DNA of 64,000 bases. It comes from an uncultured Granulosicoccaceae bacterium (lineage in GTDB: Bacteria > Pseudomonadota > Gammaproteobacteria > CALCKW01). The position numbers and the translations under genes were made by a program. Position 1 is the first letter of the stretch. Each line of letters begins with the position of its first letter. The notes beneath the pieces are model-generated. The model was not told the origin of the DNA, ran no database searches, and saw only the letters and a list, made by a program, of their open reading frames with translations. Shown in pieces: positions 36,263-46,112 of this stretch. Where the stretch lies: NCBI GenBank assembly GCA_937965695.1, contig CALCKW010000023.1, positions 57,203 through 121,202 on the forward strand. Direction: 5' to 3'.

Positions 36263-36757
36263 ATGCTCAAGACTAAGGCTGAACCGCAAATAGGCTTTAC
36301 TTTGATCGAGCTGCTTATTGTTGTCGTTATTCTCACCACGCTTGCCGCGGGAATAATGCCCTTGTTTTTTAGCAAGACCGACGAGAGCAAGGTTGTCACC
36401 GCTAAAACAACTGTCAGGAATATTCAAAAAAAGATTGAAGCGCAAAGTTTAATCAACGGCCAGTGGCCAACAGATATCGATAATGCTTGGTTTGTAAATC
36501 GGCAACACCCGCGTAGCCCGTACTACCCAAATTTCCAAGGGCCCTCAGCCAATGCAGTCAACGAGCCTGCTTATTCACATCCCAGAGTAAAAACCCCTGA
36601 AGAAGAAGGACACCCTCCTTTTTGGTATAACTTTGGCAATGGCTCGTTTCGCATTCGAGTACCTGAGCAGCGCACAGAGCAGCAAACTATCGAACTCTAC
36701 AATGCGGTGAACGATAGCAAAATCGTAGGACTCTACGACAGGTCAGATACCCTGTAA
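36263..36757 (+). CDS. orphan type II/IV pseudopilin (GspG-like)
   Basis: A 164-residue protein with a short charged leader and the prepilin cleavage motif G|FTLIELLIVVVILTTLA (Glu5 present), so it is a substrate of a PilD-type peptidase and inserts in the inner membrane. The rest (VRNIQKKIEAQSLINGQWP) resembles the alpha1-C helix and start of the globular head of GspG-like pseudopilins. No other secretion or pilus genes are nearby, so it must work with a system encoded elsewhere or be a minor pilin. Confidence 0.85.
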   Translation: MLKTKAEPQIGFTLIELLIVVVILTTLAAGIMPLFFSKTDESKVVTAKTTVRNIQKKIEAQSLINGQWPTDIDNAWFVNRQHPRSPYYPNFQGPSANAVNEPAYSHPRVKTPEEEGHPPFWYNFGNGSFRIRVPEQRTEQQTIELYNAVNDSKIVGLYDRSDTL

Positions 36758-36914
36758 TAAGATCAATGTGTTATTTCTACATAAAAAGTGCATAGACGCG
36801 AACACACCAAATATATCTCCATACAGCCATCCCTTTAAAAACCTTTTTTCTCGCTCTGTTAGACTTTATTTCACCCACACAGCGTGTGCGCTAAAAAATC
36901 GAAGTGAGTGAACC

Positions 36915-38204
36915 ATGGGCAAATCAACCCCATTTTGGTGGGAGGATGCCGGTACGCCGACGTCTCCACCCACACAAGGACTACCAGCTGAAGTAGATGT
37001 ATTGGTTATTGGTGCAGGACTCACGGGGGCTTCAGCCGCCAGAACGTTAGCAGCAAGCGGTAAGTCTGTTTGTGTGCTCGATGAGCTTGCTCCGGGCATG
37101 GGCGCTAGCTCACGTAATGGAGGCATGGTGGGCGGCGGCCATAGATTGTCGTACGACGAATTGCGCACACGATTTGGCGCAGATATGGCCTTACAGCTGC
37201 TAAAAGAAGCACACATAGATAGCTCAATTTTTTGCGAAAAACTGATCGCAGAAGAACAAATAGTTTGTGACTACAAACAAACAGGTCGGTTTCGCGGCTT
37301 TTGGCTCGACAGTGAATATGAGCGTGAAAAGAAGTCACTCGATCAGCTGCAAGCCTTGATACCTATTGATGCCGAAATGGTGCCGCGTGAGCAACAACAA
37401 CGCCATGTGGCCAGCGATTTATATCGAGGCGGGGTTGCTTTTAATAAACACGGAGGGCTCAATCCAGCTAAATGGCACAATGGCTTGCTGCAAGCAGCGC
37501 AGCGGCACGGGGCATTGGTACAAGGCAACACACCTGTATTATCCACCGAAGCACTATCGGTCGGGTTTAATGTATATACCCCTCGTGGAACGATCAAAGC
37601 CGGCCAAATTTTAGCAGCCACCAACGGGTATACGCCAATCCTATTAGCCCATCTTAAACGCCGTATCGTGCCGATACCCAGTTACATTATTGCCTCAGAA
37701 GAGCTCGGAGAAAAAAAGCTAAAGGAGCTTTTCCCCGACAGTCGTATGATTGTTGAAAGCCGAGAGAAGCACTGTTACTTCCGCCCTTCGCCCGACGGAA
37801 AACGCATTATATTCGGGGCCAGAGCTGCTATGTTCCAATGTTCTGACGAATTCGCCAAGGCACAACTCACAGGCATGCTCCAGCAAGTATTTCCACAGCT
37901 TGGCAGCATAGGCGTCAGTCATCAATGGCGCGGCAACACGGGATTTAGTTTTTCATTCTTGCCAAATATCGCAAAACAAGATGGCATCTGGCACGCGATG
38001 GGATACTGCGGCAACGGCAATACCATGGCGCCCTGGCTTGGGCACAAAGCAGCGCTGCAAATGTGTGCCGATAGCGAGGGAGAGAGCGCGTTTTCAAACA
38101 CAGGTTTGCCCACCAAATGGTGGCACAGAGGCAAGCCCTGGTTCCTCCCGGCGGCTGATTTACTCTATCGAGCGCGAGACATTCGAGCAAACCTAAAACG
38201 CTAG
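36915..38204 (+). CDS. FAD-dependent oxidoreductase (DAO family, PuuB/OrdL-like)
   Basis: A 429-residue D-amino-acid-oxidase-fold flavoprotein. The FAD-binding motif VDVLVIGAGLTGASAA begins near residue 29, and the GASSRNGGMVGGGH stretch is characteristic of the gamma-glutamylputrescine oxidase-like group. The C-terminus has the MGYCGNGNTMAPWLG flavin segment. It probably oxidises a secondary or primary amine with release of H2O2. The neighbours give no further hint. The N-terminal WWEDAG is also typical of this group. Confidence 0.88.
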   Translation: MGKSTPFWWEDAGTPTSPPTQGLPAEVDVLVIGAGLTGASAARTLAASGKSVCVLDELAPGMGASSRNGGMVGGGHRLSYDELRTRFGADMALQLLKEAHIDSSIFCEKLIAEEQIVCDYKQTGRFRGFWLDSEYEREKKSLDQLQALIPIDAEMVPREQQQRHVASDLYRGGVAFNKHGGLNPAKWHNGLLQAAQRHGALVQGNTPVLSTEALSVGFNVYTPRGTIKAGQILAATNGYTPILLAHLKRRIVPIPSYIIASEELGEKKLKELFPDSRMIVESREKHCYFRPSPDGKRIIFGARAAMFQCSDEFAKAQLTGMLQQVFPQLGSIGVSHQWRGNTGFSFSFLPNIAKQDGIWHAMGYCGNGNTMAPWLGHKAALQMCADSEGESAFSNTGLPTKWWHRGKPWFLPAADLLYRARDIRANLKR

Positions 38205-38241
38205 ATTGAGACTCAGCTCGACACCAAGCGCTTTAGATATT

Positions 38242-38820
38242 TTATATGTCGTACAGGCGATTTGGCGGCAGGTGTACTTCTACGCTATCGTCTTGCGCGA
38301 TCGCACCCTCGCGCTCAACCCATGCTGTAACACCACGCAGGCCCACCGCTGCCTTGGGAAATTTTTTACCGGCAACTGCATCCACACGCGAAATAATTTC
38401 GCCTGGGAATTTGCATGGCGCGTTTTCAACATCGACGACTAAAGAAGCGCCGCTACTGAAAATCAAACGGGTGCTAGAAGGCAGCTGGCTCAGGCGCGGA
38501 ATACCAGAAAGTATTAGGTTGGCCCCAACCCATTCGGGTTTGATGTTTTCAAGGCCTATCGCTTCAGCGATTTGCTGAAGTTCATCTTTCGCCAAAATTG
38601 ACACTTGGCGAGTATTTCGGATTTCGGTTCCACGGGCGTATTGCTGACGCACGCGTACACAAGAATCCCGAGTTAGCCCATGATGAGAGTCACCGACAAT
38701 ACCGCCATAGTCGAGCGCCACAGAGTCCACGGCTACAGTCGTCAAATCTGCTTCGCCGTCTGTGTTGAATAACACGGCAACGGTCCGCCCAACGATTTCC
38801 GATTTATTGATGATCGCCAA
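38242..38820 (-). CDS. MOSC domain protein
   Basis: A 192-residue MOSC (molybdenum cofactor sulfurase C-terminal) domain protein. The conserved cysteine expected to carry sulfur or Moco is in VENAPCKFPGE near residue 138, and RQVSILAKDEL and GANLILSG are typical. Stand-alone MOSC proteins such as YiiM and YuaD reduce N-hydroxylated compounds or handle sulfur for Moco enzymes. It follows argG on the same strand, but a terminator separates them, so it is probably transcribed on its own. Confidence 0.85.
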   Translation of the reverse strand: MAIINKSEIVGRTVAVLFNTDGEADLTTVAVDSVALDYGGIVGDSHHGLTRDSCVRVRQQYARGTEIRNTRQVSILAKDELQQIAEAIGLENIKPEWVGANLILSGIPRLSQLPSSTRLIFSSGASLVVDVENAPCKFPGEIISRVDAVAGKKFPKAAVGLRGVTAWVEREGAIAQDDSVEVHLPPNRLYDI

Positions 38821-38832
38821 CTCAAAGTCTCC

Positions 38833-38860
38833 AAAAAAAACGGAGGCGTTAGTGCCTCCG
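38833..38860 (-). terminator. Rho-independent terminator of argG
   Basis: On the minus strand a 7-bp stem CGGAGGC/GCCTCCG with a 6-nt loop is followed by eight T. It lies 32 nt beyond the argG stop. Confidence 0.9.
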
Positions 38861-38891
38861 GTTTATACGTCAACGTGACAAAGCCCGCTTT

Positions 38892-40106
38892 TTAGACTTC
38901 GCCCCGTTTGTCAGCTGCGATGCGCAAGCGCAGCGCATTAAGCTTGATAAAACCTTCAGCGTCCGCTTGATTGTAAGCACCAGCATCGTCTTCAAAGGTG
39001 GCAATATTGACGTCGAATAAGGTTTGGTCCGATTTACGGCCTGCAACTTTAACACTGCCCTTATAGAGCTTAAGACGCACAACACCATTTACAAAGCGCT
39101 GAGAATCGTCAATGGCGGCTTGCAACATCCGACGCTCCGGGCTCCACCAAAATCCGTTGTAAATCACTTTGGCGTAGCGTGGCATCAATTCATCTTTTAG
39201 GTGCGCAACTTCGCGATCCAGCGTGATAGATTCAATGGCTCGGTGAGCCGTTAACATGATGCTGCCACCCGGTGTTTCGTAACAACCGCGAGACTTCATG
39301 CCTACAAATCGGTTTTCAACAATGTCGAGGCGACCCACGCCGTGCAACCCACCGATTCGGTTGAGTTCGGTGAGCATTTCAGCCGGGCTGAGCTGTTTGC
39401 CATCCAAGGCTACAGGGTCACCATTTATATATTCTATCTCAATGTATTGCGCCTTATCAGGAGCTCGCTCGGGGGCCACCGTCCAACGCCACATATCATC
39501 TTCCCCTTCTTGCCATGGATCTTCTAATCCACCACCCTCATAGGAGATGTGTAACAAATTGGCATCCATAGAATACGGCGAGCGATTGCCACGCTTCATT
39601 TCAACAGGGATTTGATGCTGACTGGCGTAGTTCATTAAGCTCTCGCGAGAGTTCAAATCCCATTCGCGCCAAGGCGCAATCACTTTAATGCCTGGTTTAA
39701 GTGCATAGGCACCGAGTTCAAAACGCACCTGATCGTTGCCCTTACCCGTTGCTCCATGCGACACCGCATCAGCACCTGTTTCGTTGGCGATTTCAACCAA
39801 GCGTTTGGCGATTAGCGGCCGGGCGATAGAAGTACCTAGCAGATATTCACCTTCATAGATGGTGTTCGCACGGAACATCGGGAAGACAAAATCGCGGACA
39901 AACTCTTCGCGCAAATCATCGATGTAGATTTCTTTGACACCCATTGCTTGCGCTTTCTCGCGCGCGGGCTCTACTTCTTCGCCCTGACCAATGTCAGCGG
40001 TGAAGGTGACCACTTCACACTGATATTCCTCTTGCAGCCATTTCAAGATAATTGAGGTATCCAATCCGCCTGAGTAGGCGAGTACGACTTTTTTGACCGA
40101 TGACAT
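38892..40106 (-). CDS. argG: argininosuccinate synthase
   Basis: A 404-residue enzyme that joins citrulline and aspartate with ATP in arginine synthesis. The P-loop-like [17 protein letters not shown] is at the start, with the [13 protein letters not shown] and [11 protein letters not shown] segments further on. The C-terminal oligomerisation helix ends the protein. ATG 40106 is chosen because the protein then starts with the usual short MSSVKKVV lead; 12 extra upstream residues in frame are untypical. argH is not adjacent. Confidence 0.97.
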   Translation of the reverse strand: MSSVKKVVLAYSGGLDTSIILKWLQEEYQCEVVTFTADIGQGEEVEPAREKAQAMGVKEIYIDDLREEFVRDFVFPMFRANTIYEGEYLLGTSIARPLIAKRLVEIANETGADAVSHGATGKGNDQVRFELGAYALKPGIKVIAPWREWDLNSRESLMNYASQHQIPVEMKRGNRSPYSMDANLLHISYEGGGLEDPWQEGEDDMWRWTVAPERAPDKAQYIEIEYINGDPVALDGKQLSPAEMLTELNRIGGLHGVGRLDIVENRFVGMKSRGCYETPGGSIMLTAHRAIESITLDREVAHLKDELMPRYAKVIYNGFWWSPERRMLQAAIDDSQRFVNGVVRLKLYKGSVKVAGRKSDQTLFDVNIATFEDDAGAYNQADAEGFIKLNALRLRIAADKRGEV

Positions 40107-40600
40107 GCAGGGGCTCCTTTGCACAGTTACCGCATGAAACAAATTAGCCGACCATTCTACAACAAGCTAGATCACTGTTGCGCAAGTTTAAGGTCGACGA
40201 AAGGCTTCATTCGAAGCGCCATATGCTGCGTCGCACAACTAAACTAGCGTGCCAGATGCCACGTCTCGCGGTACGCTTTGAGGTTCATGTAAATCCCGGA
40301 AGTTAGACACTCATAGAAACACGTTCAGTGCATTTTCGACGAAATAATCCGCATGTTCACACTCGTTTGATGACTTATAATGAATATTAAATTTCCATTG
40401 CTTGGATTAAATCTTGCCTAGTGGAAAGAGAGCCGCCAAAATTCACCGTAGACGCATACTGTATGACAGCCGTGCTTCAGTTGAAGTACAGGCCACTAAA
40501 TGGAATTTTGTGCGCGTGCGTAGCGCGATACAGTTGATCAAATATCGAGAACACCTCAGTTGGCCACGGGCTGACAAACACGGTTTTTTAGGAGCCAAGC
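40107..40600. promoter_or_regulatory. argG / gltA divergent intergenic region with candidate gltA promoter
   Basis: About 490 bases between divergent housekeeping genes. A consensus -10 hexamer TATAAT lies at 40376-40381 on the plus strand, about 220 nt upstream of gltA, with only a weak -35 (TGTTCA region). A 65-codon frame at 40414-40611 overlaps the gltA start and is probably not a gene. No ARG box was recognised. Confidence 0.35.
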
Positions 40601-41887
40601 ATGAGCAATGACACAGTAACAATCACAGACAATGCGACGGGAAAAAGCGCAGACCTCCCTCGCATACAGGGCAGCATTGGCCGTCCAACTGTGGACGTGC
40701 GCAAGCTCGCGGGCTCAACGGACCTCTTTACTTATGATCCTGGCTTCGCAGCGACGGCGTCCTGTAAAAGCTCAATCACCTATATTGATGGTGACCAAGG
40801 GATTCTACTTCACCGCGGATATTCAATAGAAGATCTGGCCGCAAACAGTAACTACTTAGAAGTTTGCCACTTGCTGCTTGATGGTGAATTGCCAAATCAA
40901 GACGAATTCAATGAATTTGAAAGCATCATTAAAAACCACACAATGGTGCACGAGAACATTCACCGTTTTATGAGCGGTTTTCGATATGACGCTCACCCAA
41001 TGGCCATGTTGTCGGCCACAGTTGCCGCACTGGCATCTTTCTACCACGATTCAATAGACATCAATGATGAAGAGCACCGCAAAATTACTGCTCACCGTTT
41101 GATCGCTAAGATGCCAACCATGGCTTCTTACTGCTTCAAACACATGCGCGGCCAGCCCTTCATGTCTCCCAAGAACAACCTCTCATACTCTGAGAACTTC
41201 TTGCATCTGATGTTTGCCGTCCCTGCAGGTGACTACGTACCGTCACCAACTGCCGTCCGCGCTCTAGAGACAATCTTGATTTTGCACGCAGATCACGAAC
41301 AAAACGCTTCGACGTCAACTGTGCGTCTCGCCGGTAGCTCAGGCGCCAACCCGTTTGCATCTATTGCCGCCGGTATTGCTTGTCTTTGGGGCCCAGCGCA
41401 CGGCGGAGCCAACGAAGCTGTGATGAACATGCTAGACGACATCATGGATACAGGTGCAACAATCGAAAGCACAATCGCCCGCGCCAAAGACAAAAGCGAT
41501 CCATTCCGCTTGATGGGCTTTGGACACCGTGTTTACAAAAACTACGATCCACGTGCCGCGTGTATTCAAAAAGTTTGTCATGACCTACTGGACGAACTCG
41601 GTGGCGACCAGCCGCTGTTTCAACTCGCTCGTGAACTCGAAGAAGCGGTACTGGCAGACGACTACTTCAAGGAGCGCAAGCTGTTTCCCAATGTCGACTT
41701 CTATTCCGGCATCGTACTGCGGGCACTGAATATTCCGATGAGCATGTTTACGGTGATGTTCGCCATGTCTCGCACTGTCGGTTGGATCGCTCATTGGCAA
41801 GAAATGCACAACGACCCTGAATTCCGCATCGGTCGTCCACAGCAAATCTACACCGGTGAGACCCATCGTCCATACCCTAAAAAGTAG
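40601..41887 (+). CDS. gltA: citrate synthase (type II, hexameric type)
   Basis: A 428-residue citrate synthase. The catalytic His/His/Asp set is in [32 protein letters not shown] with [13 protein letters not shown], and SNVDFYSG ([10 protein letters not shown]). The N-terminal domain typical of Gram-negative, NADH-sensitive enzymes is present. It starts the TCA cycle with acetyl-CoA and oxaloacetate, which links directly to acetyl-CoA made from the pca route. A strong terminator follows. Confidence 0.97.
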   Translation: MSNDTVTITDNATGKSADLPRIQGSIGRPTVDVRKLAGSTDLFTYDPGFAATASCKSSITYIDGDQGILLHRGYSIEDLAANSNYLEVCHLLLDGELPNQDEFNEFESIIKNHTMVHENIHRFMSGFRYDAHPMAMLSATVAALASFYHDSIDINDEEHRKITAHRLIAKMPTMASYCFKHMRGQPFMSPKNNLSYSENFLHLMFAVPAGDYVPSPTAVRALETILILHADHEQNASTSTVRLAGSSGANPFASIAAGIACLWGPAHGGANEAVMNMLDDIMDTGATIESTIARAKDKSDPFRLMGFGHRVYKNYDPRAACIQKVCHDLLDELGGDQPLFQLARELEEAVLADDYFKERKLFPNVDFYSGIVLRALNIPMSMFTVMFAMSRTVGWIAHWQEMHNDPEFRIGRPQQIYTGETHRPYPKK

Positions 41888-41906
41888 GCGACTCCCAAAA
41901 ATGAAA

Positions 41907-41929
41907 AACCCGCTGCGGCGGGTTTTTTT
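41907..41929 (+). terminator. Rho-independent terminator of gltA
   Basis: 7-bp stem AACCCGC/GCGGGTT with a TGCG loop followed by seven T, 20 nt after the gltA stop. Confidence 0.93.
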
Positions 41930-41962
41930 GTTTAGATTTTCAGTTTGATTTTTTAGAGAAAA

Positions 41963-42928
41963 TCACATGCCACGCAGGGTAAAACCAAACCCTATGCGAG
42001 TATTACGAGAGTCGTAATCTAAAAGGTGCTCACCATGACCGTGAAAAACCTGCAGCATGCCGTCCAATTTCCGAGTAAAGGGAAATGTCATTTCAAGACG
42101 AATAGCGCCGCGATTGTCTTCAGAATCCAAGTTATTGCGCAGCATCAATGAACTACTAAAGCGCTCTTTAATTAGATGATTAATTGTCAACTCGAAGTCT
42201 CCGAGGTATTCCTCGATATCCGGATTATCATCCCCCTCAGCTTGCGAAGGATCTTCTTTTTCTTCTTCTGGGATTCGAACCCATGTTTGCAAATGCCAGT
42301 TGAAATTATTTTGCTCAAAATAGGCGCCGAGCATAAGCCGGTTCCAGCTGCGCGAGAGCGATTGGTAGACAACCACTCCATCGCTATCTACCAGCGCCTG
42401 ATTATTTTGACCATTTGATTGATGATTGAAGCCAAGCGTTAAAGCTCGACTACGTACTGGTCCAATTTTCCATTGAGTCGGCCACAATAAAAACAATTCA
42501 GGTTCGTGGTTAATATCTTTAAACGGTGAAGATATTTCACTGTTGAACGCTTGCCATAGAGCTTTTGAGCTATAAGCGGCATAGAGATCTGCCCTTGTAC
42601 CAAAAATGTTCTCTGCTACCGGTACACGGATGCTGATTTGGAATTTGATCTCGGAGTGATCCAATGCATCTTCAAAGGCGGATCGTTCACGGTCAAGATT
42701 GCTGAAGCTTGAATCAAAGTAACTGCCGATAACATAGTTGCGTTTGTGAGGTTGAATCGCAAAAGGACTGCGCTGAACCTGCTGTTCAAGGCGCCACCGC
42801 AGATCACCTACCGATTCGTCACCAGCTTTAGCTTCACTCTCATTGCCGTCTACAAATTGGGGCGGCTCTGCCGAGATGGCCGAGCCCACGAACAACATAC
42901 AGCCAAGCAAAAAGCACTTTCTAAACAT
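41963..42928 (-). CDS. pldA: outer membrane phospholipase A (OMPLA-like)
   Basis: About 321 residues with a signal peptide (FLLGCMLFVGSAISA). The OMPLA active site is clear: GFNHQSNGQ supplies the His-x-Ser pair and SRSWNRL the supporting Asn. YSSKALWQAFNSEISSPF and HEPELFL also match the family, and the C-terminus is amphipathic beta strands. It would hydrolyse phospholipids in the outer membrane, as a calcium-dependent dimer in E. coli. ATG 42928 overlaps the end of the RND pump gene by 8 nt, so it is the third gene of that operon. Confidence 0.9.
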   Translation of the reverse strand: MFRKCFLLGCMLFVGSAISAEPPQFVDGNESEAKAGDESVGDLRWRLEQQVQRSPFAIQPHKRNYVIGSYFDSSFSNLDRERSAFEDALDHSEIKFQISIRVPVAENIFGTRADLYAAYSSKALWQAFNSEISSPFKDINHEPELFLLWPTQWKIGPVRSRALTLGFNHQSNGQNNQALVDSDGVVVYQSLSRSWNRLMLGAYFEQNNFNWHLQTWVRIPEEEKEDPSQAEGDDNPDIEEYLGDFELTINHLIKERFSSSLMLRNNLDSEDNRGAIRLEMTFPFTRKLDGMLQVFHGHGEHLLDYDSRNTRIGFGFTLRGM

Positions 42929-45900
42929 TTGAAACGTCAATTTTGTTTTTGCTTTTTGCCTCCGAAGAACCGTATAACCAGCGCCATGCTGAACGAAAAG
43001 ACTGACCGATATCGTTTCCGATTAAATACACACAAGGCACCATCAACAACGTAATGCCCGTGGCGAACAAGATGCCAAAACCTAGCGATACGGCCATGGG
43101 AAGCAAAAACTTTACATGCGTGCTTTTATCGATCAAGAGCGGAGCAAGACCCATAAAAGTGGTAATGGAGGTCAGCAATACAGGTCGAAAGCGAGCAGGT
43201 CCAGCCGTGCTAACCGCCTCTAAGATTGCCATACCACGCTTGCGTTGTTTGTTGATGTAGTCGACCAGAACGAGACTATCGTTAACGACAACACCCGACA
43301 AAGCTAACATGCCCATCATTGAGAATATGCTCAAGTTCATTCCCATGATCCAATGCCCCAGTAGAGCGCCAATCAATCCGAAGGGAATAACCACCATCAC
43401 GACCAATGGCTGACTGTAGCTTCGAAACGGAATAGCCAAAAGAGCATAGATGCCGAACAGAACAGCGACAACGCCGTATTTCAACGTGCTTGTTGACTCA
43501 CGCTGTTCGCGTGCCTCCCCTTCCAAGGAATAGCTGATCGCAGGATAGGCAACCAATGTATTTTCTAAGTACTCGTTTAACCCGCGCTTAACAGCTGGCA
43601 AATCTGCAACTTCTTTGTTGGCATCGGCGGTGACATTTAGCGTACGGCGGCGATCTATGCGATACAAAGTCGCCGGACCACGAGCGCTGATAATTTCAGC
43701 GACCTCACTAAAAGGTACTGCCGAACCGTCGGCTGTACGGATACGGATATCCTGCAGGTCTCGCAAGGAGCGACGTTCGTCCTCAGGGAAGCGAACAACA
43801 ACCGTTACTTCGTCACGGTCACGTTGAATACGCTGGACCTCATAGCCATAAAAGCCTTGTCGCACCTGGCTGGCAAGATCGCTGACACTGAGCCCCAGTT
43901 GTTGAGCACTGGGTTTAAGCCTGAGTTCTAGCTCACGCTTACCCGCACTCAAGCTGTCGCCAATATCAAAAATACCTTCATAGGACTCCAAGTGAGCCTT
44001 GGTTAAGTCAGCCACCTCACGCAATTGTTGTAAATCGCGGCCAAAGAACTGCACATCTATAGGATCCCCACCTCTTCCGAACTCAGCTCTGAAGGTCAGC
44101 GATTCAGCACCAGGTATTGGACCTATTGCTTTTCGCCATTCACCAACCAACTCTCGACTACTTATGTCTACGGTGCGCTTTTCAGGGCCGATAATTTCAA
44201 AACGTACACGCCCTACGTTCGAGGAACCACCTCCCGTGCCACCAGACGATCCAGCTGTAGCAAGAATATTCAGAATAACGCTATCACCTGTTATGGGATC
44301 ACGGTGTTTGTCGCGCAATTCATTCGCCGCCGATTCCATTTTCAGGATAATGTCATCGGTAATACCGAACGGGGTTCCCACCGGCATCTGCAATGTTGCG
44401 GTTGCTGTTTCAGATTCGACCTTTGGGAAAAAAACGAAACGCATCCAACCACTGCTCATCACTGATACAGCGATTAAGAGACTGGCAATAAAAATGCTGA
44501 TCGTGAGATAACGCCAACGCAGAGCCATGCCCAACAGAGGCTTGTATACCCAATACACCAAGGACTCTAAACCATCCGCAATTGATTGCTGCATGCGCGT
44601 CAACAGATTAGGGGCAGAGGTAGATTCTTGTCGAATTTTTAGATTTTTAAGGTGAGACGGCAATACAAATTTGGATTCGATCAGCGAGAAGATCAATACG
44701 GGTACGACTACCGCGGGAATCTGCGCAAATATTTGCCCTCTGACACCGCCGACCATTGCTAATGGTAGAAATGCAAGCGCGGTAGTTAACACGCCGAAAG
44801 TAACTGGAGTTGCTACTTCTAATGTGCCTTCGATAGCAGCACGCTCACCCGGTACACCTCGCCGGCTGTGCGTGTATATGTTTTCGCCGGTGACGATAGC
44901 ATCGTCCACCACTATCCCCAGAACTAAGATGAAGGCAAACAACGATATTAGATTTACCGAAACACCGAGCCACGGCAAGATGATAAAGCAACCAAGAAAA
45001 GAAACGGGTATGCCCAAAGTGACCCAAAAGGCGACCGCGGGCCGCAGAAACAAGGTCAGCAAGATGACGACTAGCAAGCCACCTTGCAAGGCACTGCTGA
45101 GCAGAGTATTTAGACGAGCTTTCAAAACGACAGAGCGGTCACTCCACGCGTCAAGTGTTACTCCTGCAGGCAACCAAGAGCCGGCCGCTGCCACATAGTC
45201 TCGAGTTGCTGCAGCCACATCAATGGCGCTTTGATCGCCTACTCGATAGACCTCTATCAATATCGATGAGCGACCGTTAAAACGCGTTTTAATTTGTGAC
45301 TCGTCAAATCCATCACTGAGGTTGGCGATATCACGGACTTTTAGTTGGCTACCATCCGCGCGAGTAATGACGGCAATATCCCCAAATTGGCGCGCTGTGT
45401 AAGCTTGCCCTTGGGTTCGCAGCAATACATCGCCCCCTTCTGTACGCAGATTACCCGCAGCAGCACTGACGGAACCCCGTTCAATCGCCTGCGCAACCTG
45501 AGCCAAGGTCAGATCGTATTCACGCAACCGCCGCTCAGATATTTCCACGGCCATTTCGTAGGGGCGAGCAGACTGGATTTCTACTTGTGTGATAACTGGT
45601 GAGGCGAGCAGTTCGTCACGCACACGGTCTGCGAGCCCTCTCAATTCGTGTTCAGTCAATTCACCAGATAAAGCAACGCTTATCACTTCGCGTTTGCGCT
45701 GTGCCAATACAACGTTCGGCGCTTTTACCGAATCGGGAAAAGTATCGATAGAGTCAACACGGCTCTTTATGTCATTCAGTGCTTCTCGCGCGTCTTCCCC
45801 TTTGACCAGCTCGAGCGATATTACTGAACTACCTTCCGTGGATCGGGACCGTGTCTCGCTGATGCTTGCCAGATCTTGTAGCGCTTCCTCTACACGTATG

Positions 45901-46112
45901 GTCACCGCTTCTTCAACATCTTGTGGCGAAGCCCCAGGGTAAGAAGCGCTGACACTGACTCGATCAAGTGTAAATGACGGAAAAACCTCTACCGCCATTT
46001 GGGTTTGCATGTTGTAAAAACCGTATCCAGCGATAACCAACAACAATAGGTTTGCAGCAACATGATTGCGTGCAAACCAAGCTATCACTCCACCTCGAGG
46101 CGCGTCGCTCAT
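42921..46112 (-). CDS. RND efflux pump inner-membrane subunit
   Basis: A 1063-residue RND permease with twelve transmembrane helices in two repeats and two large periplasmic loops. The TM4 proton-relay motif GIVVDDAIVTGENI is present near residue 405; the N-terminus (WFARNHVAANLLLLVIAGYG) is of the HAE-like group. Substrates cannot be read. Its ATG overlaps the adaptor gene by 4 nt and its stop overlaps pldA. No outer-membrane factor gene is nearby, so a TolC-like protein from elsewhere is expected. Confidence 0.95.
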   Translation of the reverse strand: MSDAPRGGVIAWFARNHVAANLLLLVIAGYGFYNMQTQMAVEVFPSFTLDRVSVSASYPGASPQDVEEAVTIRVEEALQDLASISETRSRSTEGSSVISLELVKGEDAREALNDIKSRVDSIDTFPDSVKAPNVVLAQRKREVISVALSGELTEHELRGLADRVRDELLASPVITQVEIQSARPYEMAVEISERRLREYDLTLAQVAQAIERGSVSAAAGNLRTEGGDVLLRTQGQAYTARQFGDIAVITRADGSQLKVRDIANLSDGFDESQIKTRFNGRSSILIEVYRVGDQSAIDVAAATRDYVAAAGSWLPAGVTLDAWSDRSVVLKARLNTLLSSALQGGLLVVILLTLFLRPAVAFWVTLGIPVSFLGCFIILPWLGVSVNLISLFAFILVLGIVVDDAIVTGENIYTHSRRGVPGERAAIEGTLEVATPVTFGVLTTALAFLPLAMVGGVRGQIFAQIPAVVVPVLIFSLIESKFVLPSHLKNLKIRQESTSAPNLLTRMQQSIADGLESLVYWVYKPLLGMALRWRYLTISIFIASLLIAVSVMSSGWMRFVFFPKVESETATATLQMPVGTPFGITDDIILKMESAANELRDKHRDPITGDSVILNILATAGSSGGTGGGSSNVGRVRFEIIGPEKRTVDISSRELVGEWRKAIGPIPGAESLTFRAEFGRGGDPIDVQFFGRDLQQLREVADLTKAHLESYEGIFDIGDSLSAGKRELELRLKPSAQQLGLSVSDLASQVRQGFYGYEVQRIQRDRDEVTVVVRFPEDERRSLRDLQDIRIRTADGSAVPFSEVAEIISARGPATLYRIDRRRTLNVTADANKEVADLPAVKRGLNEYLENTLVAYPAISYSLEGEAREQRESTSTLKYGVVAVLFGIYALLAIPFRSYSQPLVVMVVIPFGLIGALLGHWIMGMNLSIFSMMGMLALSGVVVNDSLVLVDYINKQRKRGMAILEAVSTAGPARFRPVLLTSITTFMGLAPLLIDKSTHVKFLLPMAVSLGFGILFATGITLLMVPCVYLIGNDIGQSFRSAWRWLYGSSEAKSKNKIDVSNV

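Noticed and set aside
40414..40611. 65-codon plus-strand frame upstream of gltA
   Set aside because: It needs a TTG start, overlaps the gltA start codon and has an Arg-rich composition typical of chance frames.
43615..45198. Long plus-strand frames opposite the RND pump gene (up to 175 codons)
   Set aside because: They are antisense shadows: Ser/Thr/Arg-rich, no domain, and the pump on the other strand is complete.
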